A stretch of DNA of 64,000 bases from Aeromicrobium sp. A1-2 (GTDB lineage Bacteria > Actinomycetota > Actinomycetes > Propionibacteriales > Nocardioidaceae): NCBI RefSeq assembly GCF_003443875.1, contig NZ_CP027482.1, positions 1,054,001 to 1,118,000 of the forward strand, given 5' to 3'. A model generated the notes under the pieces. That model saw nothing but the letters and a program-made list of their open reading frames with translations. It was not told where the DNA came from and did no database searches. Positions 19,821-27,988 of this stretch are shown piece after piece (the first letter of the stretch is position 1; each line of letters starts with the position of its first letter). Both the position numbers and the translations under genes were made by a program.

Positions 19821-19858
19821 CGAGCAGAACCGTCGACGGATGGGGCGACCGCTCGCTC

Positions 19859-20713
19859 CTAGGGTGCGGAGCGGACAACCGCGACCGGGCAGCCGGTGAG
19901 GTGCAGCATCTTGTGGGTGACTGATCCGACCGCGAGCCCGTGGAAGCCGCCGCGTCCCCGTGAGCCGAGAACCAGCAGGTCCGAGCGGTGGGATGCTTCG
20001 ACCAACGAGTGGAGGGGCGCTATCCGGTGCACGTCCAGCACCACCTCGACGTCGGGATACTGCTCGCGCAGGGCAGCGATCTGTTTCTCCACGTCCTGGC
20101 GACGCGCGGCGACCTCCTCGTTGTCGGTCGGCACGGGGAGCAGCAGATGCGTCGGCCACCCCTGCGGTAGTCCGAGGGCGCTGATGACCATCACCTGCGA
20201 ACCGTGGAGCTGTGCTTCGTGGAATGCGAAGGCAAGCGCCGCCGCGGAGTCGGGCGACCCGTCGGTGCCCACCGCGACCCGGTGGTGCCCGGTGGTGACG
20301 TGGCAGACCACCACGACGGGGCAGGGGGAGTGGCCGACGACCTGGAGGACCGTGGAGCCGAGTAGCACGTTGCCGATGTCCTCTCCCTTGGCGCCGAGGA
20401 CGATCATCTGTGCTTGCTCGGACTCGGCGATCATCGCTCCGGCTGGTGTCGTCATCGGGAGATCCGTGGAGATCTGGACGTCGGGGTTGACCTCACCTGC
20501 GAGCGACACCGCCTCGTCCATGATCTGGTGCCCTCGGGCCTCCGCTATCTCGAACCGGCCGGGCGGGAAGAAGGGGATGTCTCCTTCGTACCGCGGCAGC
20601 GTGTGCACGATGCGGAGAGGACTCTCACGCAACGATGCTTCGTGGCTCGCCCAGACGAGCGCGCTCACGCTTCGCCCCGTGCCGTCCACGCCGACGACTA
20701 TCGGATCGGACAT
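19859..20713 (-). CDS. tandem universal stress protein
   Basis: 284 aa from ATG 20713, chosen for the strong GGAGGAG site 5 bp upstream. Two Usp domains are fused (about 1-140 and 148-284), each with the ATP-binding GxxGx9GS motif: GAKGEDIGNVLLGST and GSRGRGGFHGLAVGS. Such two-domain proteins are common in actinobacteria and are often under DosR control; no DosR box was identified here. It is convergent with the SDR gene and probably monocistronic. Confidence 0.93.
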   Translation of the reverse strand: MSDPIVVGVDGTGRSVSALVWASHEASLRESPLRIVHTLPRYEGDIPFFPPGRFEIAEARGHQIMDEAVSLAGEVNPDVQISTDLPMTTPAGAMIAESEQAQMIVLGAKGEDIGNVLLGSTVLQVVGHSPCPVVVVCHVTTGHHRVAVGTDGSPDSAAALAFAFHEAQLHGSQVMVISALGLPQGWPTHLLLPVPTDNEEVAARRQDVEKQIAALREQYPDVEVVLDVHRIAPLHSLVEASHRSDLLVLGSRGRGGFHGLAVGSVTHKMLHLTGCPVAVVRSAP

Positions 20714-20844
20714 GTGCTCTCCTCCAAGTTTCGGCATACCTTCCGGTTTCAGGCTAGGCCGATGCAGGGGCGGTTCCTAGGGTCGAAGGGCCCATCCGCT
20801 CGGGTGCTGGTCCCAAGCCTGTCCGGGGCCCGTCAGCTTGCGGA

Positions 20845-21408
20845 TCAGCAGTTGGCCTCGAGTGTGGCCGAGCTCCGGTCACCGTGGGTTCTCGTCGGGC
20901 CAATGGCACGTAGGTCGAGCGTTCCGTTCACCTGACGGCCTGAGGCGGTCAGGTCGACGGTGTCGCTGGGCACGCTGTAGATCATCTTCGCGTTCTTGCC
21001 CTGGTCGTCGAAGTCACCCTCGACCAGGCCGGACATGACGGGCTCGTCATCGGTGAGCCCGGCCCTGCCCATCGACATGCCGAACTGTCCGTCGGCCGTG
21101 CGGCCCGAGAGGTCGTATCCGTTGCTGAGAGGGAAGCCGGAGGGATCCGTGTCCTGGGTATCGCAGCTGGACATCACGAACTCGTACACCGTGCCGTCGG
21201 CAATCGTGAGGGTCGCGCGACCAGAACTGGCCTGCTCAGGTTCGGACGTTTCGCCATCGGTGGTGTCTGGTGCTTGCACGCTCTCGGTTGGTGTCGCGGC
21301 CGAATCATCTGAGCTCCCACAGGCCGCGACGACCGTGGCGAGGCCGAGCACCAGCGCAGGCAAGCCAGCAAGGCGTCGGAAAGAACGATTGGACGGGCGA
21401 GAATTCAT
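20845..21408 (-). CDS. hypothetical lipoprotein
   Basis: A 187-aa exported protein with a lipobox: hydrophobic stretch LPALVLGLATVVAAC with Cys30, followed by a disordered acidic/Thr linker (31-65). The mature domain (about 66-187) is rich in polar residues and has the phrase LTIADGTVYEFVMSSCDTQ; a similar beta-rich domain occurs in mycobacterial LpqH-like 19-kDa lipoproteins. I assign that resemblance with caution. It is attached to the outer face of the membrane. It sits directly left of the glnA-type integration array, in presumably native DNA. Confidence 0.75.
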   Translation of the reverse strand: MNSRPSNRSFRRLAGLPALVLGLATVVAACGSSDDSAATPTESVQAPDTTDGETSEPEQASSGRATLTIADGTVYEFVMSSCDTQDTDPSGFPLSNGYDLSGRTADGQFGMSMGRAGLTDDEPVMSGLVEGDFDDQGKNAKMIYSVPSDTVDLTASGRQVNGTLDLRAIGPTRTHGDRSSATLEANC

Positions 21409-21500
21409 CGAACCACGCTAGCCCAGGGGGACCGCTCGCGAGGCGGTTCGACGAAGCTGCGTGCTGTCCGGCCGACGCGCGCGGGCGCAGAACAACGAAG

Positions 21501-21555
21501 AACGGCCCCGACACTGGAACACGTCCGAAGACGTCTTCACAGGTCAGGGGCCGTT
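21501..21555. terminator. stem-loop at left end of the array
   Basis: AACGGCCCC (21501-21509) pairs with GGGGCCGTT (21547-21555). An inner palindrome GAAGACGTCTTC lies at 21527-21538. A second short hairpin, GAGGG/CCCTC, follows before the core at 21590. In the pre-insertion chromosome this would have followed the glnA stop and acted as its terminator. Confidence 0.65.
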
Positions 21556-21589
21556 TTCGGCAACTACTGACAGAGGGTCTAGGCCCTCG

Positions 21590-21606
21590 GATCAGATGTC
21601 GTAATA
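21590..21606 (-). repeat. att core, copy 1 (glnA 3'-end duplicate)
   Basis: GATCAGATGTCGTAATA, identical to the end of glnA at 34550 (it encodes the last residues YYDI and the stop on the minus strand). It marks the distal boundary of the integrated array. Confidence 0.88.
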
Positions 21607-21623
21607 GTGACGACTTACCCCGT

Positions 21624-21641
21624 CTGACCTGCACAAACGTT
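21624..21641 (-). repeat. inverted arm-type repeat near left end of element A
   Basis: CTGACCTGCACAAACGTT; its complement matches 17 of 18 bases of the sequence at 26059-26076 near the left end of element B, in the opposite orientation. Both lie 17 to 35 bp inside the att cores. Similar AGGTCAG strings also occur in the stem-loops before each core. Likely an integrase arm-binding site. Confidence 0.55.
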
Positions 21642-21646
21642 GATCC

Positions 21647-22621
21647 TCAGGGTGCTGGGTACGCTCTGGGTGCGCTCGGCGTGGTGCTCCAGACCAGTTT
21701 CGAGGGGTCCCAGAGCGCTTCATCCGATCCTTTGTCGAGGGCTGGGTCGATGAATGCGGCGACCAGTTCGGCGGCTGTTGCGGCTGTGTAGGTCTCGGCG
21801 GTCGGCACGCCCTTCGCGGTGCCTGGGTAGGTGCGGTGCCAGTCCTCGGGGATGTCGATGTGGTCGAACGGTGCAAGTCCGCTGAGCAGTCGCTTGGCCT
21901 CGATCGCGGCGTGTAGTTCGGTCAGCTCCACGCTCTGGAACTGAGCGAGCACGACGAGGTCGACCAGGTCCTTGACACGGCTGCTTCGCTTGCCGCCCGG
22001 GTAGGTGTCGACCGTGGCGCAGACCTTGTCGCCGATCTGGTCGACGACGGGGTAGAGCCGGTAGGGGTGGGTGACCAAGGGGCGGCGTAGATGCAGGCGG
22101 TTGGCAGGCTCGACGGCCTCGACCTCACCGACCGGCGTGGGCCCCACGACGACGTCGACGGTGATTGTCTCGACCTGGACGTCGTCGTCGGTCTCAATGC
22201 ACGCGAAGACAAAACGGCGGGTTGCGACGCCAGGCTGGTTGTCACCCTGGCCGGTGGGTGCAGTGCGGATGAGCCGGAAGGTGAGGTGGTCACCGAGGTC
22301 GACGGCCACCAGTTCGGAGAGAGCGCGTTCGGCCTCGGCGAGATCGGTGGAGTGCAGCGTGGCCAGGTCGACGTCCTTGGTGGTGCGCGAACGAGGCACT
22401 CGGGCGAGCATGCTCATGCCGCCTTTGAGCAGCCACTCTGATTCCTCGCCGTCAGCGAAGACGCGGGAGAGGAATCTGTCGAAGCGAGCCTGCTTGATCT
22501 GGGCGCTGACCGACGCGGCGCTGACCCCTGGGCCAGCCTGAGCGGCGGCCTTCTTCGCGGCGTCCTTGATGGCCAGCTCCAGTGAACGCCAGTCGCCGTA
22601 GGGTTCAGCCGGCTCAGTCAC
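21647..22621 (-). CDS. AbiEii/AbiGii-family nucleotidyltransferase toxin
   Basis: A 324-aa protein starting at GTG 22621, which overlaps the antitoxin stop by 8 bp. The nucleotidyltransferase core is visible as LLKGGMSML (67-73) and RTTKDVDLAT (79-88), the Gly-Gly/Ser and DxD metal-binding motifs of AbiEii. In type IV AbiE systems this protein is the bacteriostatic toxin and works against phage by abortive infection or stabilises mobile elements. It ends close to the left att site, typical cargo position. Confidence 0.88.
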   Translation of the reverse strand: MTEPAEPYGDWRSLELAIKDAAKKAAAQAGPGVSAASVSAQIKQARFDRFLSRVFADGEESEWLLKGGMSMLARVPRSRTTKDVDLATLHSTDLAEAERALSELVAVDLGDHLTFRLIRTAPTGQGDNQPGVATRRFVFACIETDDDVQVETITVDVVVGPTPVGEVEAVEPANRLHLRRPLVTHPYRLYPVVDQIGDKVCATVDTYPGGKRSSRVKDLVDLVVLAQFQSVELTELHAAIEAKRLLSGLAPFDHIDIPEDWHRTYPGTAKGVPTAETYTAATAAELVAAFIDPALDKGSDEALWDPSKLVWSTTPSAPRAYPAP

Positions 22622-23270
22622 GGTCCCAGCCTTCCGGATGGACCCCGGCGAGCTCGAAGAGGTCGTTGGCCAGCGCGCTGCCGGTGGTCTTGCGTCGGTT
22701 GGCAATGGGGGAGAGGTGGTCGACCAGACGGTCCGGAGCCACGAGTTTGTCGGCACGGACCGCGTCGCGCAGAGCATCGGCCACCAGCGAGGCATCGGTG
22801 CCGATGTCGACCAGGTCGGCGATGGTCCGCTCGACGGTCAGGGTGGGTAGTCCGGCGACGGGTATGACGTCGTCACGGCTCAGCGTCCGGATGCGCAGAC
22901 GCACACCGGGCAGCCGGGTGCCTTTGCGGCTGGGGACGATGAAGTCGTAACCGGAGGGGAAGAAGTCGCCGATGTCGTGCGCGATGGCTGCGGTCGTACC
23001 CGCGGCCACGATCGCAGCGACACCGGTAGCGGCACGGGGTGCGGACGCGCCTCCGAGTGCCAGCCAGGTCGCATAGATCGACTCGTGCTCTTGGGCTGGC
23101 GATCCTGCCATCCGGTAGACCCCTTGGGCTAGGCGCTCGATGGCCCCGGTGCTCGCCATCCGGGAGAGTTGCTTGCGGGCAATGCCGGCAGCTTCGGCCT
23201 GAGCGGTCGTGAACAGACCCCACCGCCGTTCCGCGATGGACCCGAGCGCTACCAGCGTCGAATCTGCCAT
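22614..23270 (-). CDS. AbiEi-type antitoxin with N-terminal winged helix
   Basis: 218 aa from ATG 23270. The N-terminal 60 residues form a winged-helix (GLFTTAQAEAAGIARKQLSRMASTGAIERLAQGVYRM), as in AbiEi antitoxins, followed by a domain with DIGDFFPSGYDFIVPSRKG and VTVERTIADLVDIG-like segments. It would neutralise the toxin and repress the shared promoter. The short region upstream (23271-23310) is the only place for that promoter. Operon order antitoxin then toxin, overlapping, is standard. Confidence 0.87.
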   Translation of the reverse strand: MADSTLVALGSIAERRWGLFTTAQAEAAGIARKQLSRMASTGAIERLAQGVYRMAGSPAQEHESIYATWLALGGASAPRAATGVAAIVAAGTTAAIAHDIGDFFPSGYDFIVPSRKGTRLPGVRLRIRTLSRDDVIPVAGLPTLTVERTIADLVDIGTDASLVADALRDAVRADKLVAPDRLVDHLSPIANRRKTTGSALANDLFELAGVHPEGWDRD

Positions 23271-23310
23271 GACAACGATTGTACCCACTTCCGGGAACAA
23301 ATGTTGTCCT

Positions 23311-23738
23311 CTAGTCATGGCCGGGCTCGTCTTCATCGTCATCCTCAGCGACGTCGTCATCGGCCAAGGTGTCGGGGTGGGTGCCGAAGACTGAGTCGAT
23401 GGCACGCTTGGTGCGCTCTGAACTTCCCTCCATGAGATGCGTGTAGGTCCGCAGGGTGAAGCCGGGGTCGGCGTGCCCGAGATATTCGCTGACGGCCCTG
23501 ATCGTCCCGCCCTCATAGGCGCCGCGCTGGCGAAGAAGTGGCGCAGTGCGTGGCAGCTGTTCTCGCGCAGGTCGGGGATGCCGGCCCTCATCAGCGCAGG
23601 GCGCCAAATGTAGGTGTTGAAGTAGCTGCGGTTCAGCGCCTTCCTCTCCCGCGTCACCAGCAGCAACGATGTGGTCGTGGCTTTCCCGTCAGGAACGATC
23701 TTGTCAGCGATGCAGGGGATCGAGCCTGACATCGGCAC
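23311..23738 (-). pseudogene. tyrosine recombinase, C-terminal fragment, frameshifted
   Basis: One frame reads LLLVTRERKALNRSYFN and then SCHALRHFFAS, giving the box II H-x-x-R-H motif. After that the reading shifts: the second frame continues RAVSEYLGHADPGFTLRTYTHLM with the catalytic GH and Tyr, and ends in an acidic tail. The N-terminal domain and box I Arg are missing. So this was an integrase of a glnA-type element and is no longer functional. Confidence 0.85.
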
Positions 23739-23774
23739 TGCGAACCAGGCCGACTGAGAATCTCGGCCGGCAAG

Positions 23775-23918
23775 TCAGGGCCGGTATAGGGGAGTGGTCG
23801 ACAACCTCGGGTCGCTGACGGTAATCCGGGGCCGGCCCCGGCGTACCCGCAGCACATCGGACCAGGAGTCGAACCACTTGCCCCTCGTCGGCCGGTACCA
23901 GTCCTGAGGCGTCCTCAT
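23775..23918 (-). CDS. small open frame after tetR, 47 aa
   Basis: A 47-residue frame (MRTPQDWYRPTRGKW...) starts inside the tetR stop (ATGA overlap) and ends TTPLYRP. It is rich in Trp, Arg and Pro and has no family I recognise. The overlap is the only support, and it may be a remnant of a longer gene or a chance frame. Confidence 0.25.
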   Translation of the reverse strand: MRTPQDWYRPTRGKWFDSWSDVLRVRRGRPRITVSDPRLSTTPLYRP

Positions 23919-24484
23919 CCCTCCAGCAGCCGAGCGGCTGCAGATCGGGCGGCGGCGACCGCGTCGAGCCCGGGCGCCGTGCCCCGCAGGCTGAGCACCC
24001 CTTCGTGCAGGCACATCAGCTGGACCGCCAGGGCGCCCTCGCCGGAGAAGCCGCCTGCGCGCAGCGAGTCGGCGAAGAGCTCGAGGAGCCACTGCTTCTC
24101 GGCCAGCACGACGCCTCGACCGGGGTGCTCGGGCTCGGGCAGCTCAGCGAGGGCGTTGACGAAGGCGCACCCACGCTCGGCCCCCTGCAACCAGGTCGCG
24201 AGAGCGTCGAAGGGCGCTAGCACCCGCGCCACCGGGTCCGCGGCGTCGTCGCGCCGCGCCTCCACGAGCGAGCGCCACCTCCGGTCGCGCTCGAGCAGGT
24301 ACGCCGCGACGAGCTGCTGCTTCGAGCCGAACCGGTCGTAGAGGGTTCGCTTGGTCACGCCCGAGCGCTGCGCCACCAGGTCGACGCCGACCGACGTGAT
24401 GCCCTGCTCGTAGAAGAGCACGGCAGCAGCGTCGAGGATGCGACGGGCAGCGGGAGTCAGCTGGTCGGGGTCGGGCACGTCCAC
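23915..24484 (-). CDS. TetR-family regulator
   Basis: A 189-aa repressor with a canonical N-terminal helix-turn-helix: RRILDAAAVLFYEQGITSVGVDLVAQRSGVTKRTLYDRFGSKQQLVAAYL (14-63). The C-terminal ligand domain has CAFVNALAELPEPEHPG, close to AcrR/YxaF-type regulators of oxidoreductases. It is divergent from the quinone oxidoreductase gene, with 70 bp between start codons, and probably represses both. Confidence 0.9.
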   Translation of the reverse strand: MDVPDPDQLTPAARRILDAAAVLFYEQGITSVGVDLVAQRSGVTKRTLYDRFGSKQQLVAAYLLERDRRWRSLVEARRDDAADPVARVLAPFDALATWLQGAERGCAFVNALAELPEPEHPGRGVVLAEKQWLLELFADSLRAGGFSGEGALAVQLMCLHEGVLSLRGTAPGLDAVAAARSAAARLLEG

Positions 24485-24485
24485 A

Positions 24486-24514
24486 TTGACCTCACAGATC
24501 GGTATACCTACAGT
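24486..24514 (+). promoter_or_regulatory. promoter and TetR-type operator
   Basis: TTGACC, 17 bp, TACAGT form a good -35/-10 pair reading toward the oxidoreductase. The spacer contains the palindrome GGTATACC, and two ACAGATC repeats (about 24495 and 24522) flank the -10. A TetR protein from the divergent gene is the expected ligand. Confidence 0.6.
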
Positions 24515-24554
24515 GGAACTTACAGATCAGTGAAGTCTAGGTGAGGAGCAGATC

Positions 24555-25622
24555 GTGGACCAGCAGCAGATCCCCCGCACGATGCATGCCGCGGTGCTGA
24601 CCCGGCACGGCGGGCCCGAGGCCGTCGAGCTTCGGGAAGTCCCCACACCTGAGCCGGGCCCCGGCGAGGTGCTCGTGCGCGTGGGCGCCGCCGGGCTCAA
24701 CAACACCGACCTGTGGACCCGCGAGGGCGCCTACGGCAGCAGCGCCGAGGACCCCGACGCCCGCTCGGGCTGGCGCGGACCGATCGACTTCCCCCGCATC
24801 CAGGGCGGCGACGTAGCCGGCGTCGTGGTCGCAGCCGGTCCGGATGCACCGGCGGACCTGGTGGGTCGCAGGGTGCTGGTGGACCCCGCGACGCGCTACG
24901 ACCGCAACGGGCCTGACGCGCACCCGACCCACATTCTCGGCAGCGAGGACGACGGCGGGTTCGCCGAGTTCGTGGTCGTCGACGCCACGCGGGCCCACGT
25001 CGTCGACGACTCCCCGCTCAGCGACGTCGAGCTGGCCGCGCTGCCCATCGCCTACGGCACCGCCCTGGGCATGCTCGAGCGCGGTCGCGCGGCGAGCGGC
25101 GACACCGTGGTGGTCACCGGCTCCTCCGGCGGGGTGGGCCTCGCGGCCGTGCAGCTCGCCGCGGCCCGGGGCGCTCGCGTCGTGGCGGTCACCAGCGGCG
25201 TGCACGCTGAGGCGGTGCGCGCCGCTGGCGCTCACGCCACCGTCGACCGCACCAGGGGGGACCTGCGCGACGCGCTCGCCGAGGCCTGCCCCGAGGGCGT
25301 CGACGTGGTCGTCGACGTGGTCGCCGGCCCATTTGTCGCCCAGGCCCTGGGATTGCTGCGCGACGGTGGCCGGTGGGTGGTCGCGGGGGCGCTCGGCGGG
25401 CACCTGCTCGAGCTCGACGTGCGCCGCCTCTACCTGGCCAGCGTCGCCCTGGTCGGCTCGACCATGCACACGCCCGCCCACTTCGAGACCCTGGTCGACC
25501 TGGCCCGGCGCGGCGATCTGCGCCCCGTGGTGGCTCGTACCTACGACCTCGCCGATCTGGCCGCCGCGCACGCCGACCTGGAGGGGCGAGGCCTCGTCGG
25601 CAAGCTGGTCGTCACACCCTGA
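24555..25622 (+). CDS. quinone oxidoreductase-type medium-chain dehydrogenase
   Basis: 355 aa from GTG 24555, with GAGGAG 6 bp upstream. It has a GroES-like N-terminal half (GPGEVLVRVGAAGLNNTDLWTREGAYG; GGDVAGVVVAAG) and a Rossmann half (VTGSSGGVGLAAVQLAAARGARVVAVTS). No zinc-binding cysteine set is seen, fitting the zinc-less quinone oxidoreductase group. Substrates may be quinones or reactive aldehydes/enones; control by the divergent TetR protein would make it inducible. It is a passenger gene inside element A. Confidence 0.9.
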   Translation: MDQQQIPRTMHAAVLTRHGGPEAVELREVPTPEPGPGEVLVRVGAAGLNNTDLWTREGAYGSSAEDPDARSGWRGPIDFPRIQGGDVAGVVVAAGPDAPADLVGRRVLVDPATRYDRNGPDAHPTHILGSEDDGGFAEFVVVDATRAHVVDDSPLSDVELAALPIAYGTALGMLERGRAASGDTVVVTGSSGGVGLAAVQLAAARGARVVAVTSGVHAEAVRAAGAHATVDRTRGDLRDALAEACPEGVDVVVDVVAGPFVAQALGLLRDGGRWVVAGALGGHLLELDVRRLYLASVALVGSTMHTPAHFETLVDLARRGDLRPVVARTYDLADLAAAHADLEGRGLVGKLVVTP

Positions 25623-25723
25623 CCTCGGTCTCGCGCTGGGCGGCGCTCGTGCGCCGCACGAGTCGGCACTCGTACCTGGCCCTCATCACCAGAGGCGTTC
25701 GAGTTGGCTGACGGTTTGGTGCC

Positions 25724-25843
25724 TCAGGCTGCGCCGTCGTAGTCGAGGTCATGCCAGCGCGTTTCGTCGGCGGACAACTTCAGTGCGGTATCGATACCGA
25801 TGTTGGCCGTTAGTTCTTCTGGGGAGTGAACGGAGAGGCCCAT
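25724..25843 (-). CDS. very small open frame near right end of element A, 39 aa
   Basis: A 39-residue frame starts at ATG 25843 and reads MGLSVHSPEELTANIG, ending WHDLDYDGAA. The composition is protein-like (acidic, mixed) and the codons are not GC-biased at random, but there is no good ribosome site. No family is recognised; it may be the truncated end of a larger element gene. Apart from this frame and the att structures, 25623-26401 holds no gene I can support. Confidence 0.25.
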   Translation of the reverse strand: MGLSVHSPEELTANIGIDTALKLSADETRWHDLDYDGAA

Positions 25844-25915
25844 ACCTATGAGGTGCGCGAGCCCTCGCCGAGCAGTTGAAGTGCTTTAGGGGTGCACTGG
25901 GTACGCAGGCAACGG

Positions 25916-25975
25916 AAAACGGCGACTGACAACGGAAGGCATCGAAAGACGTTTCCGCAGGTCAGTCGCCGTTTT
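25916..25975. terminator. stem-loop before att copy 2
   Basis: AAAACGGCGACTGAC (25916-25930) and GTCAGTCGCCGTTTT (25961-25975) are a perfect 15-bp inverted repeat. Its arms end in T-tracts on each strand, so it can terminate in both directions. A second hairpin, GAGGG/CCCTC (25991-26005), leads into the core at 26008. Confidence 0.75.
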
Positions 25976-26007
25976 CGACAACTACTGGCAGAGGGTGAAA
26001 ACCCTCG

Positions 26008-26024
26008 GATCAGATGTCGTAATA
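26008..26024 (-). repeat. att core, copy 2 (junction of elements A and B)
   Basis: GATCAGATGTCGTAATA again, identical to copies at 21590 and 34550. It is the shared boundary of the two tandem elements. Confidence 0.88.
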
Positions 26025-26058
26025 CAGCCGGAGTTCCAACGCAACGGCAGGTCGCTAC

Positions 26059-26076
26059 AACGTTTCTGCAGGTCAG
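26059..26076 (+). repeat. arm-type repeat near left end of element B
   Basis: AACGTTTCTGCAGGTCAG; 17 of 18 bases match the complement of 21624-21641. Likely integrase arm site, 35 bp inside the core. Confidence 0.55.
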
Positions 26077-26139
26077 AGAGCTGCGAGGATGAGACGAGCT
26101 TAGCCGCTGGGCGTCAGATAGGTGTGGTTTAGGCCCCCC

Positions 26140-26161
26140 GCTGGGGGAAAACTGGGGGAAC
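26140..26161 (+). repeat. terminal direct repeat of element B, left copy
   Basis: GCTGGGGGA-N5-GGGGGAAC. The same 22-bp pattern, differing only in the 5-bp spacer, is at 34476-34497. Both lie within 135 bp of an att core and in the same orientation. Confidence 0.6.
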
Positions 26162-26401
26162 GGGCGCATGGCCAAGTCTCTGCTCAGTCGGGCAAAAATG
26201 TCCAGAGCCAACGCGCCGCAGTCGCTGATCGAGATGGTGTCGTACTCCCATCTCGTTCGACTATAAGCGTTGCGAGGTCCTAGAGGCCCGAGCGGCTGAG
26301 GCACCGCCGAGGAACGTGGGCACCGGAGTCTCCCTCTCGATCTATTCGAGACAGAGGCGTGTCCGTTCGACCCGCGAGGGTGAGAACGGACGCCGAGGTC
26401 G

Positions 26402-27163
26402 CTATCTCGACACCGACCGGGCGAGGAGGCCGATGGAGCAGTCGTCGTCCGTCGCCTCCCGAATCTGGTGGTCCATGATTCGTTTGAGCTTCTTCTTGTA
26501 TGCAGGGTTGGCTACCGCATAGGTGGGCGCGTCAGCCACGAGCCGAAACAGTGTCTTGCACGCCCGGGCCAGCGTCTGGCGCTCGTAGTTGAACAGGCTG
26601 TCGGCAGTGCCGTCCGACATCAACACGAAGCCTGAATAGCCTTCGAGGTTGCCGCGAACAACTTGCATGGATGCTGCGGCGTCCCTCGATGTCACAAACG
26701 TGGTCACGTTGGCGAACTCGCCATTGTCAGGCGACGTGACGACTTCAAGTTCTCCGACACGTTCCGCTCCTATGACGCCATCGCCAATGTGGGCAGCAAA
26801 GAATGATTCGTCCGACAAAGCCACACATAGGAATGTCGAAGCTAGATCCTTCAGCTCGCAATCAAGTCGGGCGGCAACAACCCTCAACTGGTCGATGAGG
26901 TGTTCCAGGAGAGTGCTGCCATCGAGGATGTCAACCATCGTCTGGCCCGGACTGAGAAAGTCGAGAACGAAATTGCACCCCGCCGAAACCACTGTCTGAG
27001 CGCCATGTTCCGAGTATCGTGCTGAGCCCGCACCGTCGGCCAGGCAGAGGACCTGGACGCCGTGGCGGGCGTCGTAATTGAACCGATCCTGGCCCGGTTT
27101 GCCGTCGAGCACATGGCTCTTGCCACGCACCTGATAAGCAAACTCGCGCCACCTACTCATCAT
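26402..27163 (-). CDS. PP2C-type protein phosphatase (TerY-P triad component)
   Basis: A 253-aa metal-dependent Ser/Thr phosphatase. Metal-binding acidic motifs are seen in order: the GQDRF opening (24-28), LADGAGSA with Asp43, AAHIGDGVIG, LMSDGTADSL, and the final ATDDDCSIGLLA. The usual length of PP2C cores fits. It starts 5 bp after the vWA stop, so it is the last gene of the operon. By analogy with TerY-P triads it would reverse phosphorylation set by the kinase gene upstream. Confidence 0.88.
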   Translation of the reverse strand: MMSRWREFAYQVRGKSHVLDGKPGQDRFNYDARHGVQVLCLADGAGSARYSEHGAQTVVSAGCNFVLDFLSPGQTMVDILDGSTLLEHLIDQLRVVAARLDCELKDLASTFLCVALSDESFFAAHIGDGVIGAERVGELEVVTSPDNGEFANVTTFVTSRDAAASMQVVRGNLEGYSGFVLMSDGTADSLFNYERQTLARACKTLFRLVADAPTYAVANPAYKKKLKRIMDHQIREATDDDCSIGLLARSVSR

Positions 27164-27168
27164 CAGTC

Positions 27169-27951
27169 TCAGCCTTGGAACATCTCTTTGTAGTTCTTGT
27201 ACTTGTCGAGCTTGCTGGGGGTGACGTCCTGCTTGAGGGTCTCAACAGGCACCAACTCCTCGATGTCCTCTGGCTCGATCTCAGGGCCAGCCTCAGACCC
27301 CTCGGACGCCGACCGGGACATCGAATCCGAGAGAACCTTGAAGAACTCCTTGAACGACGAGAGGCCCTCCAGTTGCAGCGGAGGAATCTCAGGGCTGAAG
27401 TCGACGAGCGTCTCCCAGTCGAGCTCCCCGTCGACACCGTCACCGATTGCAATCGTGATGACGGTCAACTTCTTCTGGTCAGCCATCTCCTGAACTTGCT
27501 GGATGACTCGAGGCTCGTCCTTGACCCCGACGTTGGAGCCCCCGTCGGTCATCAGAACGAGTGTCGGGCGCGCAGCGCGCCGCCCGCCGGCGGCCGCCTT
27601 GTAGTAATTGCGCCTCTTTGCAAGCAACTCAAGAGCAGCATTTACTGCCCCGCTGATGTTCGTCCCGTCTCCCTTCAAATCCAGCTGGAAGTTCCGGTCG
27701 ACCGAATCGATGCTGGCGAATGGTTGAACCACCTCGGCTGTGCCGCTGAACGCAATCAAGCACAAATCAGCGCCGTACCGAGTACGTGGGTCGGCTTCAA
27801 TGTCGTCGTAGAACCTCTTGAGAGCTGCTTCAAGGTCGGGCTTCTTCGTGCCTTCGCTCATGGACCCGCTGCGGTCTACGCAGATGGCGATGGGGATGAG
27901 TTTCGACCGATTGTTCGCCATGTCCTCATCGAGGATTTTGGTGCGCGCCAT
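27169..27951 (-). CDS. TerY-like vWA domain protein
   Basis: A 260-aa protein, mostly one vWA domain. The MIDAS metal site is visible: D26-R-S28-G-S30, the Thr in GDGTNISG and the Asp in LMTDGGSNVG. No signal peptide or membrane helix, so it is cytosolic. A C-terminal acidic tail (215-245, with SEGSEAGPEIEPED) may carry phosphosites. In the TerY-P triad such proteins work with a kinase and a PP2C phosphatase, which are exactly its neighbours on both sides. Confidence 0.9.
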   Translation of the reverse strand: MARTKILDEDMANNRSKLIPIAICVDRSGSMSEGTKKPDLEAALKRFYDDIEADPRTRYGADLCLIAFSGTAEVVQPFASIDSVDRNFQLDLKGDGTNISGAVNAALELLAKRRNYYKAAAGGRRAARPTLVLMTDGGSNVGVKDEPRVIQQVQEMADQKKLTVITIAIGDGVDGELDWETLVDFSPEIPPLQLEGLSSFKEFFKVLSDSMSRSASEGSEAGPEIEPEDIEELVPVETLKQDVTPSKLDKYKNYKEMFQG

Positions 27952-27988
27952 CGGCTTTCCCTTCTCTAGTGACGATGTTTGTGCCCGG

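Larger units (their letters stand above)
21590..26024. mobile_element. integrated element A at glnA (4.4 kb, decayed)
   Basis: Bounded by att core copies 1 and 2. It holds an AbiEi/AbiEii toxin-antitoxin pair, a frameshifted C-terminal tyrosine integrase fragment, a TetR regulator with divergent quinone oxidoreductase, and two tiny open frames. No intact integrase, excisionase or replication gene is visible, so it cannot move by itself. The ADH/TetR part has very high GC, like the host, and may be a passenger from another actinobacterium. Confidence 0.75.

Noticed and set aside
26026-26304. Minus-strand frame ending near att copy 2 with an integrase-tail-like MRPFPQFSPSG
   Set aside because: Resembles the tail of some integrases read into an att site but lacks any catalytic motif; too weak to call.
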